Shown: positions 51,862 to 63,364 of the stretch, piece after piece
Layout: the number at the start of each line of letters is the position of its first letter
Position numbering within the stretch: the first letter of the stretch is position 1
Source of the DNA: Cydia pomonella
Lineage: Eukaryota > Arthropoda > Insecta > Lepidoptera > Tortricidae
Assembly (NCBI RefSeq): GCF_033807575.1
Contig: NC_084730.1
Span: forward strand, 3,579,986-3,643,985
DNA: 64,000 bases
Direction of reading: 5' to 3'
Notes under the pieces: model-generated
Seen by the model: only the letters and a program-made list of their open reading frames with translations
Database searches by the model: none
Told to the model about the DNA's origin: nothing
Program-made: the position numbers and the translations under genes

Positions 51862-51942
51862 GCCGCACCAATCTACAAGGTTTTCCCAAAAAATCCAAAT
51901 ATATTCAAATTAATCCAGCTTTGATGATTCATTTGAAGACAA
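51862..51942 (+). CDS. Possible orphan coding exon
   Basis: A good acceptor 'aacctttttccag' and donor 'ACAA|GTAAGT' enclose 81 nt that are open in phase 1-1 and encode RTNLQGFPKKSKYIQINPAL then MIHLKT. I found no partner exons and no homology. It could be a chance pair of splice-like sites. Confidence 0.28.
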
Positions 51943-52718
51943 GTAAGTAACATTTCCTGAAAGTGTAATCTAATTTGAACCTTAAATCGGAATGCAAAAG
52001 ATGAAATTCTAATGGCGCGTATGTGGTCAATAAATCGTACTATGTCTGGAAAAGTGTTAACTTACCAAGGTGCAGTAAGTTCGTGTTCTCTCACTCTTAC
52101 AGAGCGTAAGCGTGAGCCCGGGAGCGCGGATATCATTTTTTTAATTATTTTTTTTGTACGTTGAAATACCTAATAAAGTAATCGATATATTATATTCCCT
52201 TAACCCATTCATGGCCACGAACCACGAAGCGTACACAACACGCCGGGCCACCATACAAACCGTTTTCAGCTAAAACGTGTGACTCAGCTTATGGGTCTCG
52301 GGGCCTGGCGCGAACGTCAAAGAAATTGCCGCTTATGAATCCGGTCCGTTGGACAATATTATGCAACATTTTTACTAACCAACGGTTTACTGTTCATATT
52401 AATATATATATATATATATTTACTAATTTGTTGATATTTGTAAGAAACTAAGAATGAACATTTTAAAGCCTGATCAGAAATAGATGATCATTGTCAAGAG
52501 GGCGCTGTTATTTTCATATAATTATAGGGTTCAGAAAAATATGAAAAAAAAAGTTCTAATAAAATTCTGCATTATATTTTTTCTTTTCGTTTATCTCTCG
52601 TGATTATAAATACTACGAATAAATACATTTTAATTAATCAATAATCGCAAGAATGAAAAATAAAGAAACCTGTTTATCTAATTGAGTTTGGATTGTAATC
52701 CGAAAAAAATATATCTTA

Positions 52719-53116
52719 GGGCTTGTGCACAAATCACGCGAGGTTTTTTCGGCTACTTTTTTGACCCCCCCCTCCCCCTTGGTGATATTTGGTGAGATTC
52801 TTGGCTAACCCCCCCTCCTCCACATAACCTCACGTGTATTTTTATTTTATTTTTTCATTCTACCTAATTTAAAGATAAATAAAATTGTATAGAGTAAATC
52901 TTGTTTATACTCGCTATTTTGAAGTGCCAAGTGAAGATTTATGTTTAAAGAAACCGAGAAAAAGTATGTGGCAGGTATTTTTTCTTAGATTCGTTCACTA
53001 TGACAAAATACACGTGAGGTCTCCTTATACCTCCCCTCCCCCAACATGTACTATCGTGATTTTTTCGTGAGCCCCCTCCCGCCCTATCGAATCTCGCGTG
53101 ATTTGTGCACAAGCCC
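52719..53116 (+). mobile_element. 398-bp PIF/Harbinger-type MITE with TTA target duplication
   Basis: GGGCTTGTGCACAAATCACG and its inverse bound the element (24-bp perfect ends). TTA is at 52716-52718 and 53117-53119. The interior has C-rich runs ('gaccccccccctccccc'). A 3-bp TTA duplication with GGGC termini is typical of PIF/Harbinger. It abuts the exon at 53121. Confidence 0.9.
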
Positions 53117-53120
53117 TTAC

Positions 53121-53325
53121 CGGCAGATTCAATCACATCCACACCCATTTCATTGTTGTTTATTTCTTGCATCATTGCTGTTAAATCAGGATGCATATCA
53201 TTCAACAGAGGCGAGTTCAGGGTTCCAGTATTCGAAGCCTGGTCGTTCGGGTGAAGCAGGTTCGGAGTCCAATTCATAGCACAATTTGTCAGGAGGTCAG
53301 GAGGGTTCAAATTCCGGGTATCCAT
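53121..53325 (-). CDS. First coding exon of an unidentified gene
   Basis: From ATG at 53325 (context 'ggctATGG') it encodes 68 residues, including DTRNLNPPDLLTNCAMNWTP, HPDLTAMMQEINNNEMG and VDVIESA, ending in phase 1 at donor 'G|GTAAGG'. The amino-acid content (polar, Asn/Pro/Met-rich) looks like a transcription-factor N-terminus, but I recognise no family. The open frame extends 23 codons upstream without another ATG. The next exon should lie at lower coordinates; none was found. Confidence 0.45.
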
Positions 53326-54502
53326 AGCCAAGGTCACAAAAATCACAAAATACGAAATCACTGAAGAGCACAGAGAGCAGCATAAAGTCGCCAACGAATA
53401 AATCGTGACTAAATATAATTTCCCATGTTACTCTAAAATACATCCTAATAGAGGGGATGGGGTGAATCATTTCTTGAGTTTATGTCAAAAATACCACGTT
53501 AAAGATAATACCGCCGCTAAATCCGCCGCCGCCCAGGTGCATCCATTGTTTATTGTCAAAGTGTCTCCGATAATCTTACATGTGGCCGGTCATGAACTTT
53601 GTTTTGGTAAACGTCATTATAATATAAACAATAGAGCACTTCAAATGTATTATAGTACTTATTACCACGAAAAGGTTTAGAAAAAATCTTTTCTTTTAAA
53701 TATTTCTCACACACTATTGCGATAATACAATATACCATTTAGTTGGCGACTGTTTAAGCCGCCCTGTTTTTATAATGAAACAAAAAAAATTGGCATGGTA
53801 ATAAGTTTGGTCCTTAGAAATGTTGCTTGCTACCATCCAAACAGTAATCCATTGTAAAAAGGTACAATTTGCAACGAGTTTCGTCATGAAATAAGCTTTA
53901 AAACCAAGTTATAAAGTTTATTTTTGCGTGCTATGAAGATATGTGTAGTTTTTACAATTAGCGCCAGGCCAGGGTGACCCATACCTTGAGTCATGTCAAT
54001 AACTTCAGGCATAAATATATTTTTGATATTTTTGAAATGTAGATTTATCCATTTGCTTGGGACACGTATGTATCTCGAATTTCAGAATATTTACTATATT
54101 ACACTTCCAGTAAACCAAACTTGAATATTCTAGACCCTGTTTCACAAAAAAAAAACATGTTTACAATTATGTTTTTCAACATGCCTTATAAAGATGGTTG
54201 TTAGCTCAAATTATACTTATATTATTTCGTCATATTACGTTTTGTTTATGTTTAAATCAGAATTTATTCACGACTCACATGTGAGTCACGGGCCCTGCGC
54301 GACTGTTTGAACATGACCCATACGCTGAGTCACGGGCCCTGAATGGGTTAAACATGACATTGCCAATTTTTAGAAGCAAATTTAATACTTTTTGTTACAA
54401 AATTTTAAAGTGCATTTTAGACGTACGTTCGTGATTTTTTTCTAACGAGCGAAAGTCAAAAACTCAGGATTCGAATCGATACAAGCCCTCGAGAAAGGAC
54501 TC
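53326..54502. other. No further gene seen
   Basis: The + open frame 53405-53680 has no domain. Partial direct repetition of 'tgacccatac..tgagtca' occurs at about 53975 and 54315. Confidence 0.4.
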
Positions 54503-54668
54503 AAGAATTCTTGATATTTAACAAATTTAACACATATCAGGGAAAGAATAAGGATCAAAGTCAAATAGCGTTCTAAAAGTTTTTATCATGTGTCGAAAGA
54601 TGGCAGTATATTTATTGTGGCTAAAAAGTTTTCTTTGACAATCCACCTCTATTTCAAATTCTCTTTGC
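54503..54668 (-). repeat. 'caaagagaattt' MITE, partial copy
   Basis: Right half, inverted relative to 50482-50735 ('gaaagatggcagtatattta', 'cctctatttcaaattctc'). Confidence 0.7.
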
Positions 54669-56010
54669 CGTGAGTCCTTGCGAGATTATTACTTAGCAAA
54701 TTACCAAATTACGGTAAGTTTTCGAGAAGTTGAAAAAGAAAAAAAAAATCTTTCACATCCCCATAAAAAATGTGAGAAGTATCCTTGATTTAGGCAAATT
54801 TTGCACATCAGTAGTGATATTGATGGCGTCATTACTGGGGATATAGGAGTCTAAAGATCTCTGGGCAATGTTAAGATCCATTAACAAATTAACATGAACA
54901 ACAATACTTAATCCTTTTGTTGGTAAAATTAATAATTCAAGTCATGCTAGGACAAAAAATGCAAAAAAAATATAAACTGTTAAAAATGTGTAGGTATCTG
55001 TATTAGTTACGTTGCCCAGAAACGTGTTAAAGCCCTTAAACTCTGGCATGGTATTGTAAATTTTATTTAAGATAATTTTTTTGTTTATGCGTGTTTGCTT
55101 TGCTTAAAATGTTTTGAAACATTTTAAGCAAAGCAAACACAGGTTTCACAGGTTTAAAAAAAAAGTACAGTTTGAGCCTAAAATGTATTTATTGACTAGC
55201 GCCTTATTATGCAATAATATGTATATTTAACTTGGAAACTTACAACTAGCAAGCGTATATCTATAGTATACTAGAGAGTGGACATTTTTACTATATTTAT
55301 AAAAAAAAATTAAAAAAACGTCGTTAAAATACTTTAGTAAAATTACATTTTTTATTACTACATGTATACAGTTAATAATGATAAAAAAATCATTTTCTTT
55401 CACCATTCTTTTACGTATATCCGTTGCTTCGTATAAACGACATCACTTATTAAGCAATTTTATGCTTTATCTACTTGCGATGAATTGATATTATATTTAA
55501 TAAATTTTACATCAATATTTGTGACGCAAAATTAAGTAAAGTTTGAATCTAATCATTTACACAGTTCTCAATTCTGTTAAAAATGACAATATTGTTTTTA
55601 TAATTGTTTTTTATCCAATTTTCGTAAAAACATTTTTTTAATTCAGAAAAGAGAACTTTTTATATTTCCAAAGCCGTTCAAAATAAACCGTTTTTTCAAT
55701 AAATTTACACTTACATTAAAAAGTATTTCCATTATAGCGTATACAATTTTGAATCGAATTTTCTGAGTATACATATGTAACTGTATAAGGTGTCGTATAA
55801 TCTTGAGTTCTTACATTATTTTACTATCTCTAGTATGGCTGCCTTAAAAAAAAACTTACAATGAGTACTTGTAATGTAGATTTTTGAAAAACTTTTAGCA
55901 GCAATTTTAAAACATAAAACACAAATTAAAAAATCTTTTTTTTTACAACAATGTACTTTTATCTTCAAAGATACATTGATTGAGTAAGCTGTATAAAATC
56001 TAAGACAAAT
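54669..56010. other. AT-rich DNA; one perfect palindrome at 55091-55140
   Basis: No exon or element end otherwise. The minus open frame 55816-56034 looks noncoding. Confidence 0.5.
55091..55140. repeat. 50-bp near-perfect palindrome
   Basis: Arm 'gtgtttgctttgcttaaaat' plus 'gttt' is mirrored exactly after a two-base spacer. It could extrude as a cruciform. Confidence 0.9.
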
Positions 56011-56157
56011 TCGCGCTTCGAATTTGACGGGCAAACGAGATGGCGCTGTACAGCTCCATACATTTTGCGGTAACTCTGATTGGCAAAGTTGACGTTCGAC
56101 AATTTAGTGACCGCAAAACATATGGTTCAGAACAGCGCCATCTGTTTTGGATGTCAA
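56011..56157 (-). mobile_element. Hairpin MITE, copy 2
   Basis: Inverse relative of 15773-15902: 'gatggcgctgtacagctcc' and 'cagaacagcgccatctgttt' are the inverted ends. Confidence 0.6.
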
Positions 56158-56803
56158 AATAAAAAACACGTTTTTTCTTAGACTTTACCTCTCTATAACA
56201 ATCAATTCTCTTTGATTATTATACATAAAAATGATAAATCAATCCTTAATTCATTATTACAATACTGAATCTGTAAGTTTTATGCAAATAATATTGTATT
56301 TTGAAACAAGGCACTATTATTAATTTGATACAGTTAAAAAAATGATTACTATTTATTATTTTTTTATATTTCAGATTTGTACTGATGCAAAATAGTATAA
56401 AAATAATTTTTCAAAAATCTACAATTATTTTACAAAACTAATATTTTTTTATAAATAAATAAGTTTCGACTATGGACGGTTCTCGTGGTACAAAATACTT
56501 TTTTTCTATTTCATTCAGTCGTTTGAGGGCGAAAACCGAAACTTACTTCACAACCGGTTCGAAAATTGACGCAAGCTAGTTATTTAAATAGCAAACAAGG
56601 AATATAAACATTAATATATTTACAATAAAGGCGAAGGAACTACTATAGGCAACTTGTTTACTAGTTAAATAACTCTTTTAAATACCGTTGTGAAATAAAT
56701 ATTAATTTTATTTTATTTAATGTGTTTTTGAGTAAAAAATATACAATAGCGGAAATATGAACGGCCTCGCTCATGTTCGGCCTTGGTAAACTCTCCTCAT
56801 CAG
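56158..56803. other. AT-rich DNA, nothing recognised
   Basis: No reading frame, repeat end or RNA feature. Confidence 0.5.
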
Positions 56804-57237
56804 CAAAGAGAATTTGAAATAGATGTGGATAGTTAAAGAAAACTTTGTAGCCACAGTAAATTTACTGCCATCTTTCGACATATGATTAAAACTTTTAGAA
56901 CGCCATTTGACTTTGATCCTTATTCTTTCACTGATATGTGTTACATTTGTTAAATAAAAAAAAGTGGCGCTATCTAACAGATCAAAACAAAAGCCAAAGT
57001 TATGGCGGCATCGTTTCGAGCGATGGCGCCACAACCTTTAGCCGATGCCCGGTAAGATGGCGCCACTTTTTGATATTTAACAAATTTAACACATATAAAT
57101 TGAAAGAATGAAAGAATAAGGATCAAAGTCAAATGGCGTTCTAAAAATTTTAATCATGTGCAGCGAGAGATGGCAGTAAATTTACTGTGGCTACAAAATT
57201 TTCTTTGACAATCCACCTCTATTTCAAATTCTCTTTG
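56804..57237 (+). mobile_element. 434-bp long-TIR MITE (complete) with 7-bp target duplication
   Basis: CAAAGAGAATTTGAAATAGA at the left is the inverse of the right end, with imperfect arms of about 200 bp ('tttactgccatctttcgaca', 'acgccatttgactttgatcc') meeting at a 'gatggcgcca' centre. TCATCAG is at 56797-56803 and 57238-57244. Partial copies: 21264, 50482, 54503. Superfamily unknown. Confidence 0.85.
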
Positions 57238-57244
57238 TCATCAG

Positions 57245-57743
57245 GTAATCCATGACTTTATTTTTACAGTTTGTTATTTTCTAAACAAAATAATTGACAT
57301 AAATATATTTCTGTTTTTAATATTTTAAAATAAAATATAAATTATTTAACAACGGCATTTTGTGCTGTAACAAAAATCTAAATGGAAGCGTATTTTTGTC
57401 ACAATAATTACGAATAATTTGAATTTAAAATAGTGAGGTATGATTTACGTATACATGTTTCTATGCTAGGATTAAATGACTATTAATTTAATAGCTTAAT
57501 AAAATGACCCAATAATACAATTTAGTAAACAATACTAAAATAATACGACATTTTTGTACGTAATTAAATTTAAGGAATGGTACAACCCACAAAAATTCGC
57601 CTATATAATTTTAACTTTCTGTCAAAAAGATAATTAAATCATTAAATCAATTATTTGAGTATGAATAATTATCGCTAAACTACATCTTATAATAAGGATA
57701 TTAAACATGAATTCATATTTTTTCTATAATAATTTAATTCTCA
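57245..57743. other. AT-rich DNA, nothing recognised
   Basis: No gene or element boundary seen. Confidence 0.5.
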
Positions 57744-57750
57744 GCACTGA

Positions 57751-58160
57751 CACAAAGTAAATATCGCCGGCGCGCGCCGGAGCAGAGTCCGCTCAGTACA
57801 AAGTGCCATTTTCGCCGCACGCACACAAACGTGACATTTACGCACACAGACTTTACATTTACAGGCGTTCTCGGGCACTCTCGGGCAGAGCTTAGTCGGG
57901 CTGTGCGCGCGTTGCTCACTTGACGTCCCCGCCGCTACGTAGGTACCTACTGTCACGTACGTCAAAATGCAGTCTCTAAGGAATGTAAACATGATAAGAT
58001 GTATGTATAAACGAATCGATGTATGTATGTCTGTAAACTTATATTACCTACTCCTTTTTAAAATTCGAAATCAATACAGAAGTAACCCTAGTGAGTCGGG
58101 CAAGTTTAGGTATGTATTTTCAAGAACGGCGAGAACGGACCTTCTGTTTTTTTTTTTGTG
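57751..58160 (+). mobile_element. GC-rich 410-bp element with 7-bp target duplication, copy 2
   Basis: Near-identical to 20177-20580 over its length. GCACTGA is duplicated at 57744-57750 and 58161-58167. Open frames on both strands are the same shadows as in copy 1. Confidence 0.82.
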
Positions 58161-58167
58161 GCACTGA

Positions 58168-58636
58168 TTAGAAATAGATGAAAATTAATAACCCAAAAAA
58201 TAAATGCAAGCATTCGTTAATACTCTAAATAATACTTTAGATATAATTTAAGTCATTTTAGAAGCTACTAATATTAATAGCCATCGAGTTATTCTTAAAA
58301 TTATGGTATACCTTTTCAGTATTGCGACGTCTTTTCATATTGTTTAGTTCTCATACCTGATAAAGAAATAATGCTTTCACAACATGTGTTTTTCCTTTCC
58401 AACATATTTACATTGTTCTCTTTATAAATGTACTCAAAATTTCGTGATGTAGGTATTTAATGATATTTTTGATTACCAACTACAATATCCATAGGCAACA
58501 TGTAATTATCATGCTTTCTTTTGAATTTTGTTTATGTGAAATGCATTATTTCTTGTAATTTCATTTGTTCATAGAATTCTAAGCCTTCACAAAGTGTTGT
58601 TTAAAAAACTTAAGAAAAGTATAAGTAACTCTTTTT
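58168..58636. other. AT-rich DNA, nothing recognised
   Basis: No gene or element boundary seen. Confidence 0.5.
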
Positions 58637-58907
58637 TAGGGTTCCGTACCTAAAGGGTCAAACGGGACCCTATTGAGACTTCGCTGTCCGTCCGTCCATC
58701 CGCCCGTCTGTCACCAGGCTGTATCTCATGAAATTTTCATAGACAATGTTTTTCTGTTGCCGCTATAACAACAAAGACTAAAAACATAATAAAATAAATA
58801 TTTAAGGGGGACTCCCATACAACAAACATTTTTTTTGCCGTTTTTATAAATAATGGTACGGAACCCTTTGTGCGCGAGTCCGACTCGCACTTGGCCGGTT
58901 TTTTTTT
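58637..58907 (+). repeat. 'gggttccgtacc' repeat, copy 3
   Basis: Full length with an extra ~70 bp before the 'tacggaaccct' block relative to 31248-31461; ends 'cgactcgcacttggccgg' and a T run. Confidence 0.75.
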
Positions 58908-59149
58908 AAAACGCCATATGTATCACATCGAACACGAATTTTGGAACTGTGACATAATAGTATTACTCCAATTTTCTACGCCAGAGTGCAGCACTAGCAC
59001 ATATTGTAACCCATAGATTAACTTAGGTATATACTATGCCTTAAACCGTTTTTGAGAAGTTTTCACTAGGTATGACATTGATGCATCAATCGATATTTCG
59101 TTATCTACGTCTATCGCTCGAACATGCAGATAACTAAATTTCGATTTTT

Positions 59150-59830
59150 GTGTTTCGCGGTAGGCCCTCAGTATGTGTTAGTGGCGCTCTCTACGCAAAG
59201 CTACAATTTATGGAAGGTGGAGGTAAGGAAAGAAATCTCCATGTAACAAAAAGTGTCATCAAAAAACCTTAAATAGGTGGCGCTACAATACCTAGAGTAC
59301 TTGAACAAAAAAATCAAATCATAGACAGCGCACTTCACTCCATCAATAGCGCCTAGGTTCTTAGCTACTCTAGCGCTACTCTGGAGAGATTTGGAACTAT
59401 TATTTATAGCTGACAGCTGGACACTTTTGCAACAGTTCTATCATAAGAGATTTCTCTCCTCTTAAATCCACACTCCATACTACAATTATACCAAATAACC
59501 ATAAAAAAGTGTTCTCCGTGAAGGCTCAGAACTAATCTCGCTCTTAAACATATCGTAGTAAAGTTCATTTTTGCTTATTATAGCTGTATTATCGACCTTA
59601 CTGGAAGCATTCAATACATTTCTCGAGTCCGTTCGTTAATATTTTTCATATTATATTTTTTCATACTTTATTATATTAATTTCAGTAATTTTCAAAGTCC
59701 CGAATGGCAACTTTTAATACTTACAGATTGAATCTTATACAGTGTGTATTTTTGATGCAACCGCAAACTTAAACTAGACGTAGGTTTAAGTGTTATAAAA
59801 CGATTCTAAATCTTTTTTATTTAGTCTTAA
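59150..59830. other. No gene; single MITE end near 59150-59175
   Basis: 'ttcgcggtaggccctca' matches one end of 8186-8300. The rest has no exon or element ends. Confidence 0.4.
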
Positions 59831-59837
59831 CTATAAT

Positions 59838-60072
59838 AGTACATTACGATACAAGTGCGAAACAATAGGAAATACGAAACGTGTGGCGATAAATTAAAAC
59901 AGGACCGAAGGGAGTGTTTTAAATCGACACGAGTTGCGAATTGCCTATTCGCACATGTATCGTACAACGTTTTACAGTACATATGGCCCTTTAAATGTTC
60001 GACACAGTAACGTAATATGCTAATTTTCGCACTAGTGCGGTAAAGTAGCACCATATGTACTGTAAAAAAAAT
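59838..60072 (+). mobile_element. Hairpin MITE pair, copy 2
   Basis: Aligns to 38700-38890, with an insertion of about 60 bp ('acaggaccgaagggagtg') after 'cgatacaagtgcgaaa'. Ends 'gcaccatatgtactgtaaaa'. Confidence 0.6.
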
Positions 60073-60818
60073 TAAAAATGTATTATACCAAAGCATAATT
60101 AATTTTTGTAATTTTTTCGTGCGGCAATATTTTTTGTACAACATATAGTTCGTTTTTTTTAGTATTAGAAAGAATGTAAGCGATCTTGACGTGTCTTTTT
60201 AGTAAAAACCACTTTTCACAAGTCGCAGCAAATATGTGACAATTATAGATCATATACGATCTTTTTTGTTATTTTGCTTTCATAAGCAATAAAAAAAAAA
60301 TTAAAAGCGTTTTTTAACCATCTTCATTAAAAAGACACGTAAAGATTGTTTATATAGACGTTTTTAATTGCTCAATCCCTAGTGTAAGGCGCAATCTAGT
60401 CAATCAATGCTTCTAAATAACATGTTGCAGGTAGTGATATGCTATGGAGTGTGATCTGTAACTTTAATGTATTTGAGCCCGGTCCATGTTGTTCATCTAA
60501 ATGCGAATATAAGTTGTTTATCTTAGTGTAATTTCATAAGTTATAAGTGTTCTTACTTATTGCTCATATCTATTTCTTGGTCTCTCTTTTTATTCATTGT
60601 AACCTTGATATATTTCATATTGTAATATCTTGTGTCACATGTGCTTTTGTATCTAGTGTGTACTTTGTAATTATATATACAGTTTCTATTTGTGAGTTCC
60701 TGTAATTGGCTCTGTACTACTATCAAAAAAGTTTAATGTATTTTTTAAAGCTGTTGGAATTCCTTGTATAAATAAATAAATAAATAAATATATTTTCTAA
60801 TGCTAAAAAATAGTATTT
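60073..60818. other. AT-rich DNA, nothing recognised
   Basis: Ends in (AAAT)n at 60770-60790, possibly a decayed retroelement tail. Confidence 0.4.
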
Positions 60819-60939
60819 TATACAATTGTGATATAATAGAGAGCTTTTCAGTCGAGTACCGTGTTTAGGCAACGAAGCTTGCTGAGTTGCCAAAGTAAGG
60901 TACGAGATCGAAAAGCTTGATTATATCACTATTGTATAC
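60819..60939 (+). mobile_element. 121-bp hairpin MITE
   Basis: 'acaattgtgatataataga' + 'gagcttttc' pairs with 'gaaaagcttgattatatcac' + 'attgt' at the right; the centre is 'ggcaac..gttgcc'. Confidence 0.7.
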
Positions 60940-61775
60940 AATACTTTTTCTACGAGTTAACAAAAATAATACTTTAAAGTAATAAAATCATACAGGTAAA
61001 CAAGCCAAAAGATACGCGAGCAGCCGCGATTCCTTCATATTCGTACGCGAGCCGGCGGGGTGGCCAACGACACCTTCTCGTAACTCATGAGGCTCTGGTA
61101 CTTGGTTCCTTGCTAAATTCAATTTTTCGACAGTATTTTCTCGATTTAGGCAACCGTACGTAGCCTATGGAGACTAACAAGCAATGGTAAGCGGTTTTCG
61201 TAGTCTATGTATGTTGCTATATTAAGGGTACCACATGTGCGTTTATGACTTATGAATCGATTGTTTCTACTATACAACCTCATATAAATCATTAATTTGA
61301 GCTATCGTTTTGTTTCGTCCTCTTGACCGCGGCGAGCTGTAATTGGTCCATTTCATTATAGTTGACTAAACCGTTTCGAAATGAATATTATAGTTGAGTT
61401 GGGAGCCCATACATGAAAAGTACCCAATTAAAGTTTGGTATACGAAATCTTAATTCAACCATTACAGTCGACGAGTAGAAAAACGTAATTCTGTAACAGT
61501 TGTGACGTCGCGTCATTTCATTTCATTTTTATTTTATTCTTATTAGTGATGTTATGATTTGACAATGCTTTAAATTAATTACCTAATTATTTTTATTATA
61601 AAATATTTTAAGTATACTGTGTAATTAGTAATGTATGGGTCTTGTTATCCGACATAAATGATTTACTTATTATTATCAAATGCGACATTTTGAGTTAAAA
61701 CAAAATAGTGATACATTTCTTGCCGAATTATTTTTGATAGAAAATAAAAGTCGTCTTTGATAGAAAACTTATAAA
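60940..61775. other. No gene; degraded SINE-like tail near 61150-61240
   Basis: 'acaagcaatggtaagcg' and 'gtagtctatgtatg' look like a decayed tail of the 3043-3372 family on the minus strand. Confidence 0.4.
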
Positions 61776-62046
61776 TAATAAATAAATAAATAAATATTAT
61801 AGGACATTATTACACAAATTGACTAAGTCCCACAGTAAGCTCAATAAGGCTTGTGTTGAGGGTACTTAGACAACGATACATATAATATATAACTAATTAT
61901 AATTACTTAAATACATAGAAAACATCCATGACTCAGGAACAAATATCCATGCTCATCACACGAATAAATGCCCTTACCAGGATTTGAACCCGGGACCATC
62001 AGCTTCGTAGGCAGGGTCACTACCCACTAGGCCAAACCGGTCGTCA
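61776..62046 (-). mobile_element. tRNA-headed SINE, copy 7
   Basis: Complete, with intact A and B boxes on the minus strand and an (AATA)n tail at the left. Confidence 0.85.
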
Positions 62047-62284
62047 AACTTATGAAAGTATGTTCATCCTTTGGTTATGCGGTCGTATCAAAAATACGCG
62101 CTGTATAAGCTGTATATTGTTTCATTTGACTCGTTCACAGACTAAATGCAATCATGGCACAAGATAGTGTGGTAAATTTAAATCAACCGATGTGCGAAAA
62201 AGGGGAATTCTCTTTGATCATTGTGTAGCCAACAAACACAACACAGTAAATGTTTATGAGTAGTTTCTGAGCATAGTGTCATTA

Positions 62285-62753
62285 AGAGTCCCCGGCAAAC
62301 TCGGCCAAATTTCACCTTACAATATAAATGGACTTTCGTTCTCATTTTAAACTACGTGTTGGATTATAATGCAACTTTGCACATACAATAACATGATGTA
62401 TATCTAGTCTTGTAATTAGTTTATATCTCCAGTTTATAAAACAAAAGAAATAGAGCAAAAACAAGTTTTGTATGAAAATCTTAAATTACATGTATACGTA
62501 TTTATGCCTGTGATTCGTTTATATAGCTCCAACTTATAAAACAAACGAAATAGAGCAATAAATAGTTTTGTCTGAAAAATTTAATTTTGCTGTATTTTTT
62601 TAACTATGTTATCTGAAGCTACATAAACTAATTACAGGCGTATATATACCTTATCCTATTGTAAGTACAAAGTTTCACAGCAATCTAGCTGGTCGTTTTA
62701 AAATGAGAGCGTAACTACGTTTTCATGGACAACTGAGCTTGCTGGGGACTCTA
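62285..62753 (-). mobile_element. 'gtcccc' TIR MITE, copy 3 (complete)
   Basis: 'gagtccccggcaaactcgg' and 'ctgagcttgctggggactct' are the inverted ends of a 469-bp element, with long imperfect internal arms ('ctctatttcgtttg'-type sequence on both). Confidence 0.8.
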
Positions 62754-63087
62754 AAACAATGTTTTTCTTTTAATTCACTATTTGGCTAATCGAAAAAAGT
62801 ACTTTTTCGCACATATGGCAAAAGTTTTATTACATACTTGGGGCAGAAAAGTAAGAAATGTCTCAGATCACATGGAATTGAAGAATAACATATGATCTAA
62901 GGCTTTCTTATTTACTGTCCGAGGTGTATACTATTTTTCTGTCCGACGGAGCCGAAAAGCGGCAACTTGTTCAGCGCAGCGGGCCGAAAGTTGACGCTTT
63001 CTGGCTAGAGGGCAGAAAAAAAATAGCTGGAGCTATGTTGCCAATGGACATTTGCTTTTTTTAAACGTTTCAGATTTTTAATATGAC

Positions 63088-63203
63088 TTAGTGCATGGGC
63101 TGCTGTATGGGAGGGAAGGTCTCCGGGTCCTCGTTGGCAGCCTCCTGCTCGTCTCCCGAAGGCTCGCCTTCCTGCTCCTCGTCTTCTGAGGATGACAGGA
63201 GAC
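63088..63203 (-). CDS. Last coding exon of an unidentified gene
   Basis: Acceptor 'gttcacttgcag' opens in phase 1 and encodes LLSSSEDEEQEGEPSGDEQE, then AANEDPETFPPIQQPMH and TAA. It is highly acidic and GC-rich with serines in a CK2-like context (SSSEDEE). The upstream exons lie beyond the right end of the window. I do not recognise the protein. Confidence 0.6.
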
Positions 63204-63283
63204 CTGCAAGTGAACATGTTTCATAGAATTTTCAAAACACTTGTGAATTGTATATGTGAATAATTAAACAAAAAACAACATTA

Positions 63284-63364
63284 TTTTAGTAGTAATATGG
63301 TTCATTATGGCTATAAACTTGTAGTGGTAATTAGTGAGTTTTGCTTGTCACCTGACGATATGAG
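63284..63364 (+). repeat. Right half of the CGTCAGGTGACAAGC MITE
   Basis: Matches 6125-6203 ('tatggttcattatgg', 'gcttgtcacctgacgat'). The left half is missing. Confidence 0.65.

Larger units (their letters stand above)
52200..54351. mobile_element. Possible 2.15-kb TTAA-bounded region or two inverted single ends
   Basis: TTAACCCATTCATGGCC at the left is the inverse of GGCCCTGAATGGGTTAA at the right, one mismatch. Inner stretches 'gtgactcagcttatgggtc' (left) and its inverse near 54315-54335 extend the relation. It may be one element that has captured other DNA or two copies of one MITE family. Confidence 0.4.

Noticed and set aside
52945..53394. 149-codon minus-strand frame taken whole as one protein
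   Set aside because: The downstream half reads into a Harbinger-type MITE past a splice donor, and the upstream part has no ATG; only 53121-53325 is kept as an exon.
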